A stretch of 64,000 bases of DNA from KBS-83 sp051025295 (lineage in GTDB: Bacteria; Acidobacteriota; Terriglobia; Terriglobales; Acidobacteriaceae). Location: assembly GCA_051025295.1 (NCBI GenBank), contig JBMGJV010000009.1, one strand, 5' to 3'. A model generated the notes under the pieces. It saw only the letters and a program-made list of their open reading frames with translations, did no database searches and was not told where the DNA came from. Positions 27,019 through 35,735 of the stretch are shown one piece after another. How positions within the stretch are numbered: the stretch's first letter is position 1; each line of letters begins with the position of its first letter. The position numbers and the translations under genes were made by a program.

Positions 27019-27558
27019 TTAGTGCGTGCCGCCGAGGAGTGCCGCTGCGCTCTGTCCCTGCGTCACCACGGCATTCTGGCTCTGGCGCAGCAACCAGGTC
27101 TTGCCACGGCGCTCCCACAGCATCGCGATGCGCAGGGGCATCGCTGGCCGGTCGCCCAGCCAGAATGGTGCGTTGAAGTAGATGGACCCGAGGCGGCCCT
27201 CCTGCACAACGGAGACGTCCGTCATCTCGCCCAGGCTTGCGCCGCCACGCCAAAGCTGTTCATCCTCCTGCATCATCGTGGTTACCCCAGATTTGCCGCG
27301 GAAGATCTCGGCCGCATCGCTGCCGTAGAGCACCGTGCGGTCATCCACCGCCTGCAATACCGTCGCCCGATCGCCGCGCATGTAGGCGTCCAGAAAGTGC
27401 CGCGTCGTGGCCCGCACATCGGCCTGCTGCGCCTGCGCTGCGGCGGTCTCAGCGTGACTGCCGCGCAGTACTATGCCGCCCTGGCCCCGGTGCTCCCGGC
27501 ACCCGGCCACTGACCTCACCGCTGACTCCGGGCTTAATGGCGACCCGGATTCCCACAC
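27019..27558 (-). CDS. NTF2-like (SnoaL/ketosteroid-isomerase-fold) protein
   Basis: Up to 179 residues. The core from about residue 48 is an NTF2-like alpha+beta domain: 'ATTRHFLDAYMRGDRATVLQ' helix, 'VDDRTVLYGSDAAEIFRGKS' and strands such as 'LGSIYFNAPFWLGDRP' and 'LRIAMLWERRGKTWLL'. Such domains bind small hydrophobic ligands or act as scaffolds; the role here is unknown. The N-terminal 45 residues are not family-like, so the true start may be internal. It is divergent from ftsK, with 109 bases between the chosen starts, and is followed on its own strand by the 26822 palindrome. Confidence 0.65.
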   Translation of the reverse strand: MWESGSPLSPESAVRSVAGCREHRGQGGIVLRGSHAETAAAQAQQADVRATTRHFLDAYMRGDRATVLQAVDDRTVLYGSDAAEIFRGKSGVTTMMQEDEQLWRGGASLGEMTDVSVVQEGRLGSIYFNAPFWLGDRPAMPLRIAMLWERRGKTWLLRQSQNAVVTQGQSAAALLGGTH

Positions 27559-27667
27559 CTTCGTGCGCTCGTGCCCGCCCGCCCCGGTTTGCGAGAATGA
27601 AGAGGCTCTGGCGTGTCGGCTGCTGGTTCATCCCCCGGATGGACGACAGCCGCTTTGCGTCCCTACC

Positions 27668-30256
27668 ATGAAGCCCATCAGGATCGCGCTCACGCCCACT
27701 GGCAACCGACGGCTCAACGAGCTGGTCGGAGTCGCGCTGCTTGCGCTCGCCGGCCTCCTGCTCCTCTCCCTTCTCTCCTATCGCCCGGCCGATCCCTCGT
27801 GGAACACGGTGACACACGATGCGGCACAGAACTGGGCCGGCATCTTCGGCGCGACTGTTAGCGATCTGCTGCTGCAGTTCGAGGGCTTCGCTGCGTTCAG
27901 CCTGCCGATCATCCTTGCCCTGCTCGGACTGAGCTGGATCCGCTCGCGCGCCGTCGGGGCGCCGCTGTCGAAGGTCGGTGGCAGCGTGCTGCTGCTGTTC
28001 ACGCTGCCCGCGATCCTGGGCCTGCTGCCCGGACACATGCACTGGCTGGGCGCGATTCCGGTTGAAGGCGTCGTGGGCCGGCTATTCGTGGATACCGCCG
28101 TCGCCGTGCTGAACTACCCCGGAACATGCGTGCTGGTCGCGACCTTGCTGATGATCTCGATCCTGCTGACGACCGCGTTCTCCTTCAGCAACCTGCGGCA
28201 GTGGATCGCGGTCCGCTTCGCCTTCTTGTACGCCTGGCGCGACCGCTGGCAGAACTGGAAGGTGCGCCGCGCGAAGCAGAAGGCCGCACGCGCCGCCGAG
28301 AAGGCCATGGCACGCCGCCAGCCACGGACAGCGACGGCTCGCAGCGCACAACCTGCTCCGGCAGCAGCCCCGGCTGAACCGAAGCTGAGCTGGTTGCGGA
28401 TCCTGCATCGCCCCAGCGAGGTCGAGGAGGATGAGCGCCCCTCAGCACGCCGCGCCTCGTTCGCGGAGACGGCCGCTCCCTCCAGCCCGGAAGAGGCGGC
28501 CTACCTCGAAGACCCCGAGCCACCCTCGTCACTGTGGACCCAGATTCCGCGCGCCACAGTGCGCGATCCGGAGCCCGAACCCGAACCAGAGCCCCTGCCC
28601 GAGCCGATCCGCATGCCCGCGCCTGCCTCGCCGCGCGGCAGTGCGATCGAGCGGCACCGCTGGGAGGAGACGGCCAGCGCAGAGGCACCGTCAGAAGACG
28701 GGGCCGCCGAGTCCTTCGACTCGATCTCGATCGGCGAGCGCGCCGATGCCGATGCGCAACCCGTCACCTTGACGCCCCGCGCAGTCTCCGGCTACCGGCT
28801 GCCCCCATCGACGCTGCTCCATCGCTCGGAAGACCAGCAGATCATCCGGGAAGACGAGCTGCGTGAAGAGGCGAAGGTGCTGGTCGAAAAGTGCGCCGAG
28901 TTTGATGTACACGGCTCCGTGACGCAGATCAATCCCGGCCCGGTGGTGACGACGTTCGAGTTCCGCCCCGAGGCGGGCGTGAAGTACTCGCGCGTGACTG
29001 GACTTGCGGACGACCTCTGCCTCGCCATGGCAGCGGAAAGCATCCTGATCGAGCGCATGGCCGGCAAGAGCACGGTCGGCATCCAGGTGCCGAACTCCAC
29101 ACGCGAGACCATCTGGCTGCGCGACGTGGTCGAGGACCCCACCTTCTCGCAGACCAAGATGAAGCTGCCGCTTGCCATGGGCAAGGACATCAACGGCCGC
29201 ATCGTGACGGCCGACCTGGCCACCATGCCGCACGTGCTGATCGCCGGCTCGACCGGCAGCGGCAAGTCGGTCGCGATCAACGCAATGATCATGTCGGTGC
29301 TCTTCAAGACGACACCAGAACAGGTGCGCATGATCCTGGTCGATCCGAAGCGGGTCGAACTCGGCATGTACGAGGGCATCCCGCACCTGTTCACGCCGAT
29401 CATTACCGAGCCCAAACTCGCCGCCAATGCGCTGCGCAACGCCGTGCGCGAGATGGAGCGCCGGCTCAAGCTGCTGGCCTCGCGCTCGGTCCGCAATATT
29501 GACCAGTACAACAAGCTGTTCGAGAACGGCACGCCCAGCATGTTCGAGGATGCGCAGGAGCAGCAGCCGCTGCCCTACATCATCATCATCATCGACGAGC
29601 TCGCCGATCTCATGATGCTCGACCGGGCCAACGTCGAAGAGGCGATCACCCGCCTGGCGCAGATGGCGCGCGCCGTCGGCATTCACCTCGTGCTGGCGAC
29701 GCAGCGTCCGTCTGTCGACGTCATCACCGGCCTGATCAAGGCCAACGTGCCGACGCGCATCTCCTTCCGGCTCGCCACGAAGGTCGATTCGCGCACAATT
29801 CTCGACAACAACGGTGCCGAATCACTGCTTGGCCGCGGCGACATGCTCTTCCTGCCGCCAGGCACATCGCGGCTGCAGCGCGTCCATGCGCCCTTCGTGA
29901 CCGAAGCAGAGATCTCCGCCGTGACCGATTTCTGGAAGGCCCAGGGCGGCGCCAACTATGTCGAAGAGTTCCTCGAATCGCCGAAGGACGAGAAGGGCCG
30001 CGACCTGCATGCCGAAGACGGCAACGAGGACGACAACGACCCGTTGTTCAACGATGCAGTCCGGCTGGTCTTCGAGTTCGGCAAGGCATCGACCTCGCTC
30101 ATCCAGCGCCGGCTGCGCGTCGGCTATGGTCGCGCCGCGCACCTGATCGACATGATGGAGCGCGATGGCCTCGTGGGACCGGCCGATGGGTCGAAGCCGC
30201 GCGAGATCCTGAAGAGCCCGGACTGGCTGAGCGAGATCGAATCGACCATGCGCTAG
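27668..30256 (+). CDS. ftsK: DNA translocase FtsK
   Basis: 862-residue septal DNA pump coordinating chromosome segregation with division. An N-terminal domain of four membrane helices (about residues 20-190) is followed by a low-complexity Pro/Glu/Ala linker (about 200-400, with EPEPEPEPLPEP) and the RecA-like motor. Walker A GSTGSGKSV is near residue 526, Walker B 'PYIIIIIDELADLMM' follows, then 'LATQRPSVDVITGLIKANVP'. The gamma winged-helix domain ends the chain ('GKASTSLIQRRLRVGYGRAA'), which in E. coli recognises KOPS. I chose ATG 27668 (MKPIRIALTPTGNRRLNEL) because the open frame upstream is not membrane-like; no strong Shine-Dalgarno is seen. Confidence 0.95.
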   Translation: MKPIRIALTPTGNRRLNELVGVALLALAGLLLLSLLSYRPADPSWNTVTHDAAQNWAGIFGATVSDLLLQFEGFAAFSLPIILALLGLSWIRSRAVGAPLSKVGGSVLLLFTLPAILGLLPGHMHWLGAIPVEGVVGRLFVDTAVAVLNYPGTCVLVATLLMISILLTTAFSFSNLRQWIAVRFAFLYAWRDRWQNWKVRRAKQKAARAAEKAMARRQPRTATARSAQPAPAAAPAEPKLSWLRILHRPSEVEEDERPSARRASFAETAAPSSPEEAAYLEDPEPPSSLWTQIPRATVRDPEPEPEPEPLPEPIRMPAPASPRGSAIERHRWEETASAEAPSEDGAAESFDSISIGERADADAQPVTLTPRAVSGYRLPPSTLLHRSEDQQIIREDELREEAKVLVEKCAEFDVHGSVTQINPGPVVTTFEFRPEAGVKYSRVTGLADDLCLAMAAESILIERMAGKSTVGIQVPNSTRETIWLRDVVEDPTFSQTKMKLPLAMGKDINGRIVTADLATMPHVLIAGSTGSGKSVAINAMIMSVLFKTTPEQVRMILVDPKRVELGMYEGIPHLFTPIITEPKLAANALRNAVREMERRLKLLASRSVRNIDQYNKLFENGTPSMFEDAQEQQPLPYIIIIIDELADLMMLDRANVEEAITRLAQMARAVGIHLVLATQRPSVDVITGLIKANVPTRISFRLATKVDSRTILDNNGAESLLGRGDMLFLPPGTSRLQRVHAPFVTEAEISAVTDFWKAQGGANYVEEFLESPKDEKGRDLHAEDGNEDDNDPLFNDAVRLVFEFGKASTSLIQRRLRVGYGRAAHLIDMMERDGLVGPADGSKPREILKSPDWLSEIESTMR

Positions 30257-30346
30257 GGTGGCCATGCGCCTGCCGGGTGAAGGCGCATTCGCCCGTATCG
30301 GCAACCCGCCCCCTGCCCGGAAGCCTCGTACGGTGCAGGGGGACCT

Positions 30347-30523
30347 ATGGGAGCCATTCTTGGTATCGTTCTGCTGGTTGTTGCGGCCGTGGTGGGGCTT
30401 GCGTTCTACGGAGCCAACCGCTGGACGAGCCGCAGCCATGACCGCGCAGCGAGCACAGATCGCCGCATCAATCGGGAGCGCACAACCCCCAACGCGGACA
30501 GCCGCGGAACCGGCATCAATTAA
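30347..30523 (+). CDS. 58-residue small membrane protein
   Basis: A short ORF begins MGAILGIVLLVVAAVVGLAF, a single hydrophobic segment, then continues with a highly basic, polar tail ending NADSRGTGIN. A good Shine-Dalgarno sequence (AGGGGGA, 30337-30343 region) precedes the ATG by about 4 bases. Its TAA and the TAA of the convergent galE share the tetramer TTAA at 30520-30523. I see no known family; the layout (one N-terminal helix plus charged tail) resembles small regulatory or division-associated membrane peptides. An alternative frame (30258-30530) covers the same bases but has neither a ribosome-binding site nor a coherent helix. Confidence 0.6.
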   Translation: MGAILGIVLLVVAAVVGLAFYGANRWTSRSHDRAASTDRRINRERTTPNADSRGTGIN

Positions 30524-31502
30524 GCGCTAGCTGTCGGGGCGAAGCGCTTCTGGTGCCACGCCCAGGCCGAGCGCACGATGTCGTCCAGCGAGGCATGCTT
30601 CGGCGCCCAGCCCAGTTCGTCCATGATCCGGCGTGAACTGGCCACCAGCACGGCCGGATCCCCCGCGCGCCGCGGCTCCTCAACCACCGGAATGGCATGG
30701 CCCGTGACGCGGCGCACGGACTCGACGACCTCGCGCACGCTGAAACCCTGCCCATTGCCGATGTTGTAGATCAGCCGGTCCCGCGTCTCGAGGGCCCCGA
30801 GCGCCAGGATGTGCGCCTCCGCCAGGTCGCCGACATGCACGTAGTCGCGAATGCAGGTGCCGTCCGGGGTGGGGTAGTCGGTGCCGAAGATCTTGATGCC
30901 TGATCGCCGGCCCATCGCCACATCCAGAATGAGCGGGATGAGGTGCGACTCCGGCTCATGCGCCTCGCCCCGGCCTTCGATCGCCCCGGCCACATTGAAA
31001 TAGCGCAGGCTGGCGTAGTGCAGGCCGTGGATCCGGTTCAGCCAGGTCAACATGTGCTCCACCAGCAACTTGCTCTCTCCGTAGGCGTTTGTCGGCTTCA
31101 GGGCGGCCGTCTCTTCTATAGGAGAGCTGACCGGCTCGCCGTACACGGCGGCGGTCGAGGAGAAGACCAGCCGCATGACGCCAACCGCCTGCATCGCCTC
31201 GAGCAGGGTGAGGGTTGCGGCAGTGTTGTTGCGGAAGAAGCGCTCGGGGAACCGCATGCTCTCGCCCGCTTCGATCAGCGCAGCGAAGTGCATGACGGCG
31301 TCAATCTTCTGGTCGCGGAGCACGCGCTCGAGCAGCGCCCGGTCGGCGAGATCGCCCTCCACCAGTTCCGTACCCGGGGGACCAGGTCAGGATGCCCATG
31401 GCTGAAGTTGTCGTAAACGACGACCGTGTGACCAGCCTTTAGCAATTGGAGGGCCACTGTGCCCCCGATATAGCCTGCTCCACCCGTGACGAGAATGCGC
31501 AC
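30520..31502 (-). pseudogene. galE: UDP-glucose 4-epimerase, interrupted by a single-base frameshift
   Basis: The N-terminal part (from ATG 31502: MRILVTGGAGYIGGTVALQL, ending near HPDLVP) and the C-terminal part (from about GTELVEGDLADR to the stop at 30520) are both typical GalE but lie in different frames. The shift is at the G-run 31376-31380 (C5 in the coding sense); adding one C restores 'VPPGTELVEGDLADR' and a 327-residue protein of normal length. The Rossmann GGAGYIG, the catalytic 'YGESKLLVEHML' Tyr-Lys and the 'RYFNVAGA' motif are intact. GalE interconverts UDP-glucose and UDP-galactose. This is either a homopolymer sequencing error or a real, possibly phase-variable or recent, inactivation. 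Confidence 0.85.
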
Positions 31503-31591
31503 TCTGCCTAACCTCCCAAAACGGCATTTCAGATCGACTGCCCGGCCGAAAGTAACCCTGTTCCTCCGCGGTCAACGGGCGCATGCCTATG

Positions 31592-31606
31592 TTGACATAT
31601 TGTCAA
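31592..31606. promoter_or_regulatory. Operator-like palindrome TTGACATATTGTCAA
   Basis: Perfect 6-3-6 inverted repeat about 90 bases upstream of galE on the minus strand. It offers a consensus -35 hexamer TTGACA on each strand, so it might be a divergent promoter element or a dimeric repressor site overlapping one. No good -10 at 16-18 bases was found on either strand. Confidence 0.35.
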
Positions 31607-31799
31607 AGGGCAACCACGGGTAGGCCCGGCTCGTCTCACCCCGGTATTATGAGGGCAGCCGACCGTGGGTTGACCGGCACGTGGACCCTCCTCGCCACGC
31701 GCCTTCCAGACCTTCCCGGACGCGTCGCGATCGTATCTCGGCGGTGTGCAATAGCGCCCCACCTCTGTTGCGGATGGGCACCACTTTCGGGGTACTGCA

Positions 31800-31918
31800 A
31801 TACCTTGGGAATCCAAGGTATCTTTCAAGCACTCGGAGGTACTTTCGTACCAGAGTGAAGATGGATTCCTGGCAAGTCTTTCGTACTGGGACCGACATAC
31901 AGCCGCACAAAAAGCGGC
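31800..31918 (+). promoter_or_regulatory. Three consecutive hairpins upstream of tonB
   Basis: Hairpin 1: ATACCTTGG-GAAT-CCAAGGTAT (31800-31821, perfect 9-bp arms). Hairpin 2: CACTC..GGTAC-TTTC-GTACC.GAGTG (31830-31857, two 5-bp helices). Hairpin 3: GCCGC-N7-GCGGC (31902-31918). They end about 85 bases before the tonB ATG. They could form a structured 5' leader, a small RNA, or operators; hairpin 1 is also a plausible protein site. Nothing matches a riboswitch consensus I know. Confidence 0.35.
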
Positions 31919-32003
31919 GAACAGTCGAACAGATAAACCAGGGGGTGCTCTGGGCAACCAGTGCACAACAGCTTTCACGACCCATTAGCCGAGTAGGGAA
32001 CAT

Positions 32004-33086
32004 ATGCCGACCGATCGTATTGCCGTAACTCAGAACTTTGGTCTCTTGGACGACGGGCAGAAACGCTGGGGCTCCTTCGGCGTCAGCATGATCACGAATA
32101 TCGCTATTCTGATCCTGCTGGTGTTGATTGGCGCCGTACACCACCAGGTGGTGGTGAAGAAGATGCAGGCCGATGCCCTGCTCTTCCCGGTGGAACCGCC
32201 CAAGCCGCCGAAGCCGGTGATCCCCAAGGTAAAGGTGATCGCACCGCCGAAGGTCGAGCTGGCGAAGATCGATCCGCCAAAGATCATCACGCCCCCGAAG
32301 CCTGAGATCCGTCCGCCGGACCCGGTAAAGCTGGATGTGCCGAAGCCGGTGCCCTTCATTCCGCCGGCGCCGCCCAAGGCCGTGGCTCCGCCCCCCGCTC
32401 CGAAGGTTGGTGGCTTTGACAGCCCGAAGCCGACGCTGGTGGCCAACAATCAGACCAAGCCGGCCCCGACCACGGGTGGCTTTGGTGATCCTCACGGTGT
32501 TGCACCGAACCCGAATGCCAACCGCGCGGCGAACATTGCAGCGGTCGGCAGCCTGAATGCGGCTCCCGGTGTTGGCAGCGGCGCAGGTGCGGCTCGCAAG
32601 GGCACGGTCCAGGGTGTTGCGTTCGGTGCCGGCGTCACCAACGGCGTTCCAGGCGGCACCAGTCATGGCGCAGTCGCCTCGGCTGGCTTCGCGAACGGTG
32701 TTATCGGTGGCACGCCTGGTGGTACGGGCAAGGGTCTGGGTCAGGCCGGTTCTGCCGGCTTTGGCGGCGGTGCTGTCGGCGGCCATGGTGTGCAGGTGGC
32801 GCAGGCTGCAGAGCCCGCGTTCACGCCCCCGGTCGTTATCTCCGAGCCGAAGGCACGCTACACGTCCGAGGCCGAGCAGGCGAAGGTGCAGGGTGAGGTC
32901 ACGCTGCAGGTTCGCTTCCTGGCAAATGGTTCAGTTGAAGTTATCCGGGTGGTCAACGGTCTGGGTCACGGGCTCGATGAAGAGGCGCGGCATGTCGCCG
33001 AGTCCATCCGTTTCAAGCCGGCTATGAAGAATGGACAGCCGGTCGATCACACGACACTTATTCACGTGACATTCCAGTTGGCATAA
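32004..33086 (+). CDS. tonB: TonB-family energy transducer
   Basis: 360-residue protein. One membrane helix ('SMITNIAILILLVLIGAVHH') near residues 30-49 is followed by a Pro/Lys-rich periplasmic spacer (residues about 62-140, many PPK and PKP units), a long Gly/Ala/Asn-rich segment, and a C-terminal TonB domain (about 275-360: 'ARYTSEAEQAKVQGEVTLQV', 'GLDEEARHVAESIRFKPAMK'). It would couple the proton motive force (through ExbBD) to outer-membrane receptors. GTAGGGAA stands upstream of ATG 32004. exbB/exbD are not adjacent. The glycine-rich middle is unusual and likely disordered. Confidence 0.9.
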   Translation: MPTDRIAVTQNFGLLDDGQKRWGSFGVSMITNIAILILLVLIGAVHHQVVVKKMQADALLFPVEPPKPPKPVIPKVKVIAPPKVELAKIDPPKIITPPKPEIRPPDPVKLDVPKPVPFIPPAPPKAVAPPPAPKVGGFDSPKPTLVANNQTKPAPTTGGFGDPHGVAPNPNANRAANIAAVGSLNAAPGVGSGAGAARKGTVQGVAFGAGVTNGVPGGTSHGAVASAGFANGVIGGTPGGTGKGLGQAGSAGFGGGAVGGHGVQVAQAAEPAFTPPVVISEPKARYTSEAEQAKVQGEVTLQVRFLANGSVEVIRVVNGLGHGLDEEARHVAESIRFKPAMKNGQPVDHTTLIHVTFQLA

Positions 33087-33150
33087 TGGGCTGTCTCTCC
33101 CACAGCATTGCAACAATGAAGTTCATCGAAGTGGATCTAGGAGCCGGGAA

Positions 33151-34914
33151 ATGAATCTGCGGAATTTTTGGATGACAACTCTGCTCTTGACGCTTGGCGT
33201 CACGAGTGCTCAGGCAAAGAAGGAAAAATTCCCTTCCGCTCCCGCCCTGACTCCCGAGCAGAACGCCTTGGTCAAGAAAGCCATCGCTGCGGAGAAGATC
33301 ACGATCAAGGGCATTCAACAGAAGTCGCCCCTGGTTCAGACCTATATCCAGAACATGAAGGGCGATGCCAAGCTGTACGCTGTGCCGGTCTCCGACCAGT
33401 ACATCCTGCAGCGCGTCGACTTCGGTAAAACCTTCTACGGCAAGTCGTACTCCGACGGCGAGGCCAGCGGCGCGAACAAGGGCATGTTTAAAGGCTCCCT
33501 CGCTGCCATGGGTCTGCTCTCGAAGAGCCTGCTGCCGGGTAACGTCCGCTACATGCCGGACGGCTTCCTGGAGATGATGTTCATCGATCCGAGCGGCTTC
33601 GATCAGCAGCACTATGACTTCGTCGCCGTGCGCAAGGCTTTCTTGGGCACCGTGCGCTGTGACGTATTCGACGTGCACCCCAAGCAGGGCCTCGGCAATG
33701 GTCGCTTCACCGGCCGCATCTGGATCGATAACGATTCGGGCAATGTAGTGCGCTTCAACGGCACCTACACCGGCGGCGAGATGCAGGACAAGGCCGACGA
33801 TAACGACTACTTCCACTTCGACAGCTGGCGTCAGAACCTGCAGCCTGGTGTGTGGCTCCCGGTCGGCGTCTATGTCGAGGAGACCTCGAAGAAGGACAAG
33901 GAGCACCCGGTCGCGTTCAAGGCACACACGCAGATCTGGGGCTACTCGCTCAAGGTGCCCACGCACCAGTCGGACAACGAGTCGGTCAAGATCGACGACG
34001 TGACGGATCAGAGCGCGAACTCGGACGACGTTAGCCCGCTCCAGGCGCAGCGTGAGTGGATCTCACAGGCCGAAGAGAACGTGCTCGACCGTCTGACGCA
34101 GGCCGGCCTGCTGGCCGCACCCAGCGACTTCGATAAGATTCTCGAGCAGGTCACCAACAACATCATCATCGGCAACAACATCGAGCTCGCTGCTCCGGTG
34201 CACTGCCGCATCATGCTGACGACCCCGCTCGAATCGATCGCGGTCGGCAACACGATCATCCTGAGCAAGGGCCTGGTCGATACACTGCCGACGGAAGAGG
34301 CGCTCGCTTCGGTGCTCTCCTTCCAGCTGGCGCACATCGTGCTCGGTCACCACATCGACACCAAGTACGCCTTTAACGATCGGCTGCTCTTCCCCGACGA
34401 GTCGACCTTTGAGCGCATCCAGATGCACCACACCGATCAAGATGATGTGGATGCCGCGAAAAAGGCGATCGCGCTGCTCGATAAATCAATCTACAAGGAC
34501 AAGCTGCCGAACGCTGGTCTCTACTTCGTACAGTTACAGCAGCGTGAAAAGGAGCTCGCGGCTCTGAACACACCGCGGCTTGGCGACTCACTGCTGAACA
34601 GCGCTGGCGAGCCATGGATGCAGGCGGTCGCGAAGCGCGCACCGAAGCTCGATCAGGACAAGCTGGACCAGATCGCAGCACTGCCGCTTGGCAGCCGACT
34701 GCGCACCGATGCATGGGACGATAAGGTCTATATGCTGAAGGCGAATCCGGTTCCGCTTCTCAACGCACGCGACAAGATGCCATTCGAAGTCACACCGGTG
34801 TATTACAAGCTGTCGCGTTACGACCAGAACCAGGGTGCAGAGGCTTCGGCGCAACCGCAGCCAGCGCAGCCGGACCAGGCCAGCGCGAAGCCCTCTACTC
34901 AACCTCAGCAGTAA
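33151..34914 (+). CDS. Exported M48-metallopeptidase-like protein lacking the HExxH motif
   Basis: 587-residue secreted protein with signal peptide 'MTTLLLTLGVTSAQA'. The N-terminal half (about 30-280) has a beta-rich fold resembling lipoprotein-carrier-type domains ('IWIDNDSGNVVRFNGTYTGG'). The C-terminal half has the M48 layout: 'ESIAVGNTIILSKGLVDTLP', 'EEALASVLSFQLAHIVLGHH', and a DxxDVDAAK element. Where active enzymes have HExxH, residues 391-395 read FQLAH, so His and Glu are both replaced. A catalytically dead, binding or chaperone-like role is inferred. The C-terminal tail is Gln/Pro/Ala-rich. It is 64 bases downstream of tonB and followed by a clear terminator. Confidence 0.8.
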   Translation: MNLRNFWMTTLLLTLGVTSAQAKKEKFPSAPALTPEQNALVKKAIAAEKITIKGIQQKSPLVQTYIQNMKGDAKLYAVPVSDQYILQRVDFGKTFYGKSYSDGEASGANKGMFKGSLAAMGLLSKSLLPGNVRYMPDGFLEMMFIDPSGFDQQHYDFVAVRKAFLGTVRCDVFDVHPKQGLGNGRFTGRIWIDNDSGNVVRFNGTYTGGEMQDKADDNDYFHFDSWRQNLQPGVWLPVGVYVEETSKKDKEHPVAFKAHTQIWGYSLKVPTHQSDNESVKIDDVTDQSANSDDVSPLQAQREWISQAEENVLDRLTQAGLLAAPSDFDKILEQVTNNIIIGNNIELAAPVHCRIMLTTPLESIAVGNTIILSKGLVDTLPTEEALASVLSFQLAHIVLGHHIDTKYAFNDRLLFPDESTFERIQMHHTDQDDVDAAKKAIALLDKSIYKDKLPNAGLYFVQLQQREKELAALNTPRLGDSLLNSAGEPWMQAVAKRAPKLDQDKLDQIAALPLGSRLRTDAWDDKVYMLKANPVPLLNARDKMPFEVTPVYYKLSRYDQNQGAEASAQPQPAQPDQASAKPSTQPQQ

Positions 34915-34931
34915 CTGACTGAATCCATGAG

Positions 34932-34958
34932 CGCGAGAACGAAAACATCGTTCTCGCG
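34932..34958 (+). terminator. Intrinsic terminator after the M48-like gene
   Basis: Perfect 11-bp stem CGCGAGAACGA / TCGTTCTCGCG with a 5-base loop, followed by TTTCGTGCTTTT, 17 bases after the stop codon. Confidence 0.8.
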
Positions 34959-35045
34959 TTTCGTGCTTTTCCGGTACTCTGTCAGAGGCGGGCCTCAAAA
35001 ACCCGCCTTGTGTTTATTTGCAACCCTGCAGTCTCGAGAGACCCC

Positions 35046-35609
35046 GTGACCAAAAAGCTTCTGTGCATCGCCGCTCTCCTCCTTCTCCCGACGTTGAGTC
35101 GAGCCCAGGTCGTAGCAGCCGGCCGGGGTGGCAACCAACAGCTTTATGTGGGTGGCACGTTCTCGGACTTCGATCCGGACTATGGATATCAGCGGCTCTA
35201 CGGCATTGGAGCTTTCGTCGATTACGATCTCAGCCCACGACTCGGTGCCGAGGCTGAAGTCCGCTTCCATCGCTTCCATCAGCTCGCGAACATCCACGAA
35301 GACAACTACGTCGTCGGCCCGAAGATCAATTTTCATCACAAGCGCTACACGTTCTACGGCAAGGGTCTATTCGGCGTTGGCTACTTCAACTTTCCCGCGA
35401 ATCAGGCGCACGGCACCTATCTGGATATCGCGCTCGGTGGCGGCCTCGACTATCGCCTGACGCGCCGCATCTATCTGCGCGCCGAGTACGAATACCAGAT
35501 CTGGCCCGGCTTCATCGGACCGCCGGATCCGCAGCTCTCCCCGAAGAACCGGCCCAACGGACTCACCCCGAATGGCTTCGCGGTGGGCGCCTCTTACCGG
35601 ATCTTCTAA
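35046..35609 (+). CDS. Outer-membrane beta-barrel protein (OmpA-like)
   Basis: 187-residue protein starting at GTG 35046 with GAGAG at 35036-35040; an in-frame GTG at 35010 is an alternative. The signal peptide 'LLCIAALLLLPTLSRAQ' is followed by alternating beta strands with aromatic belts ('LYVGGTFSDFDPDYGYQRLY', 'YTFYGKGLFGVGYFNFP', 'IYLRAEYEYQIWPGF') and a C-terminal strand ending in Phe ('VGASYRIF'), the BAM recognition signature. An eight-stranded barrel is likely. Function beyond outer-membrane structure is unknown. Confidence 0.8.
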   Translation: MTKKLLCIAALLLLPTLSRAQVVAAGRGGNQQLYVGGTFSDFDPDYGYQRLYGIGAFVDYDLSPRLGAEAEVRFHRFHQLANIHEDNYVVGPKINFHHKRYTFYGKGLFGVGYFNFPANQAHGTYLDIALGGGLDYRLTRRIYLRAEYEYQIWPGFIGPPDPQLSPKNRPNGLTPNGFAVGASYRIF

Positions 35610-35626
35610 GCGGCACGTCTCACAGA

Positions 35627-35654
35627 AAAAGCCCCGGCGCATGCCGGGGCTTTT
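35627..35654 (+). terminator. Bidirectional intrinsic terminator
   Basis: AAAAGCCCCGGC-GCAT-GCCGGGGCTTTT: 8-bp GC stem flanked by A4 and T4, 17 bases after the barrel gene; the flanking tracts would make it work on both strands. Confidence 0.85.
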
Positions 35655-35735
35655 CTACGCTCGCAGCAGTTCCCGTTTCGCGTGGTCCGCTCACGGTGTT
35701 CCCCGCTCACCCTCAATCTGACCACGAGCAGAAAC

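Larger units (their letters stand above)
31503..32003. other. 501-base intergenic region between galE and tonB
   Basis: No convincing gene is present. An open frame on the minus strand (31529-31978) has unlike-protein composition and overlaps several palindromes, so I treat it as chance. The region is lower in GC than its surroundings and holds a TTGACATATTGTCAA palindrome at 31592-31606 and three consecutive hairpins at 31800-31918, described separately. It must contain the divergent promoters of galE and tonB. Confidence 0.6.

Noticed and set aside
30258..30530. Alternative plus-strand frame of 90 codons after ftsK
   Set aside because: No ribosome-binding site or coherent helix; the overlapping 58-residue ORF at 30347 is better supported.
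31529..31978. Minus-strand open frame in the galE-tonB gap
   Set aside because: No motif or ribosome-binding site, and it overlaps several palindromes that better explain the region.
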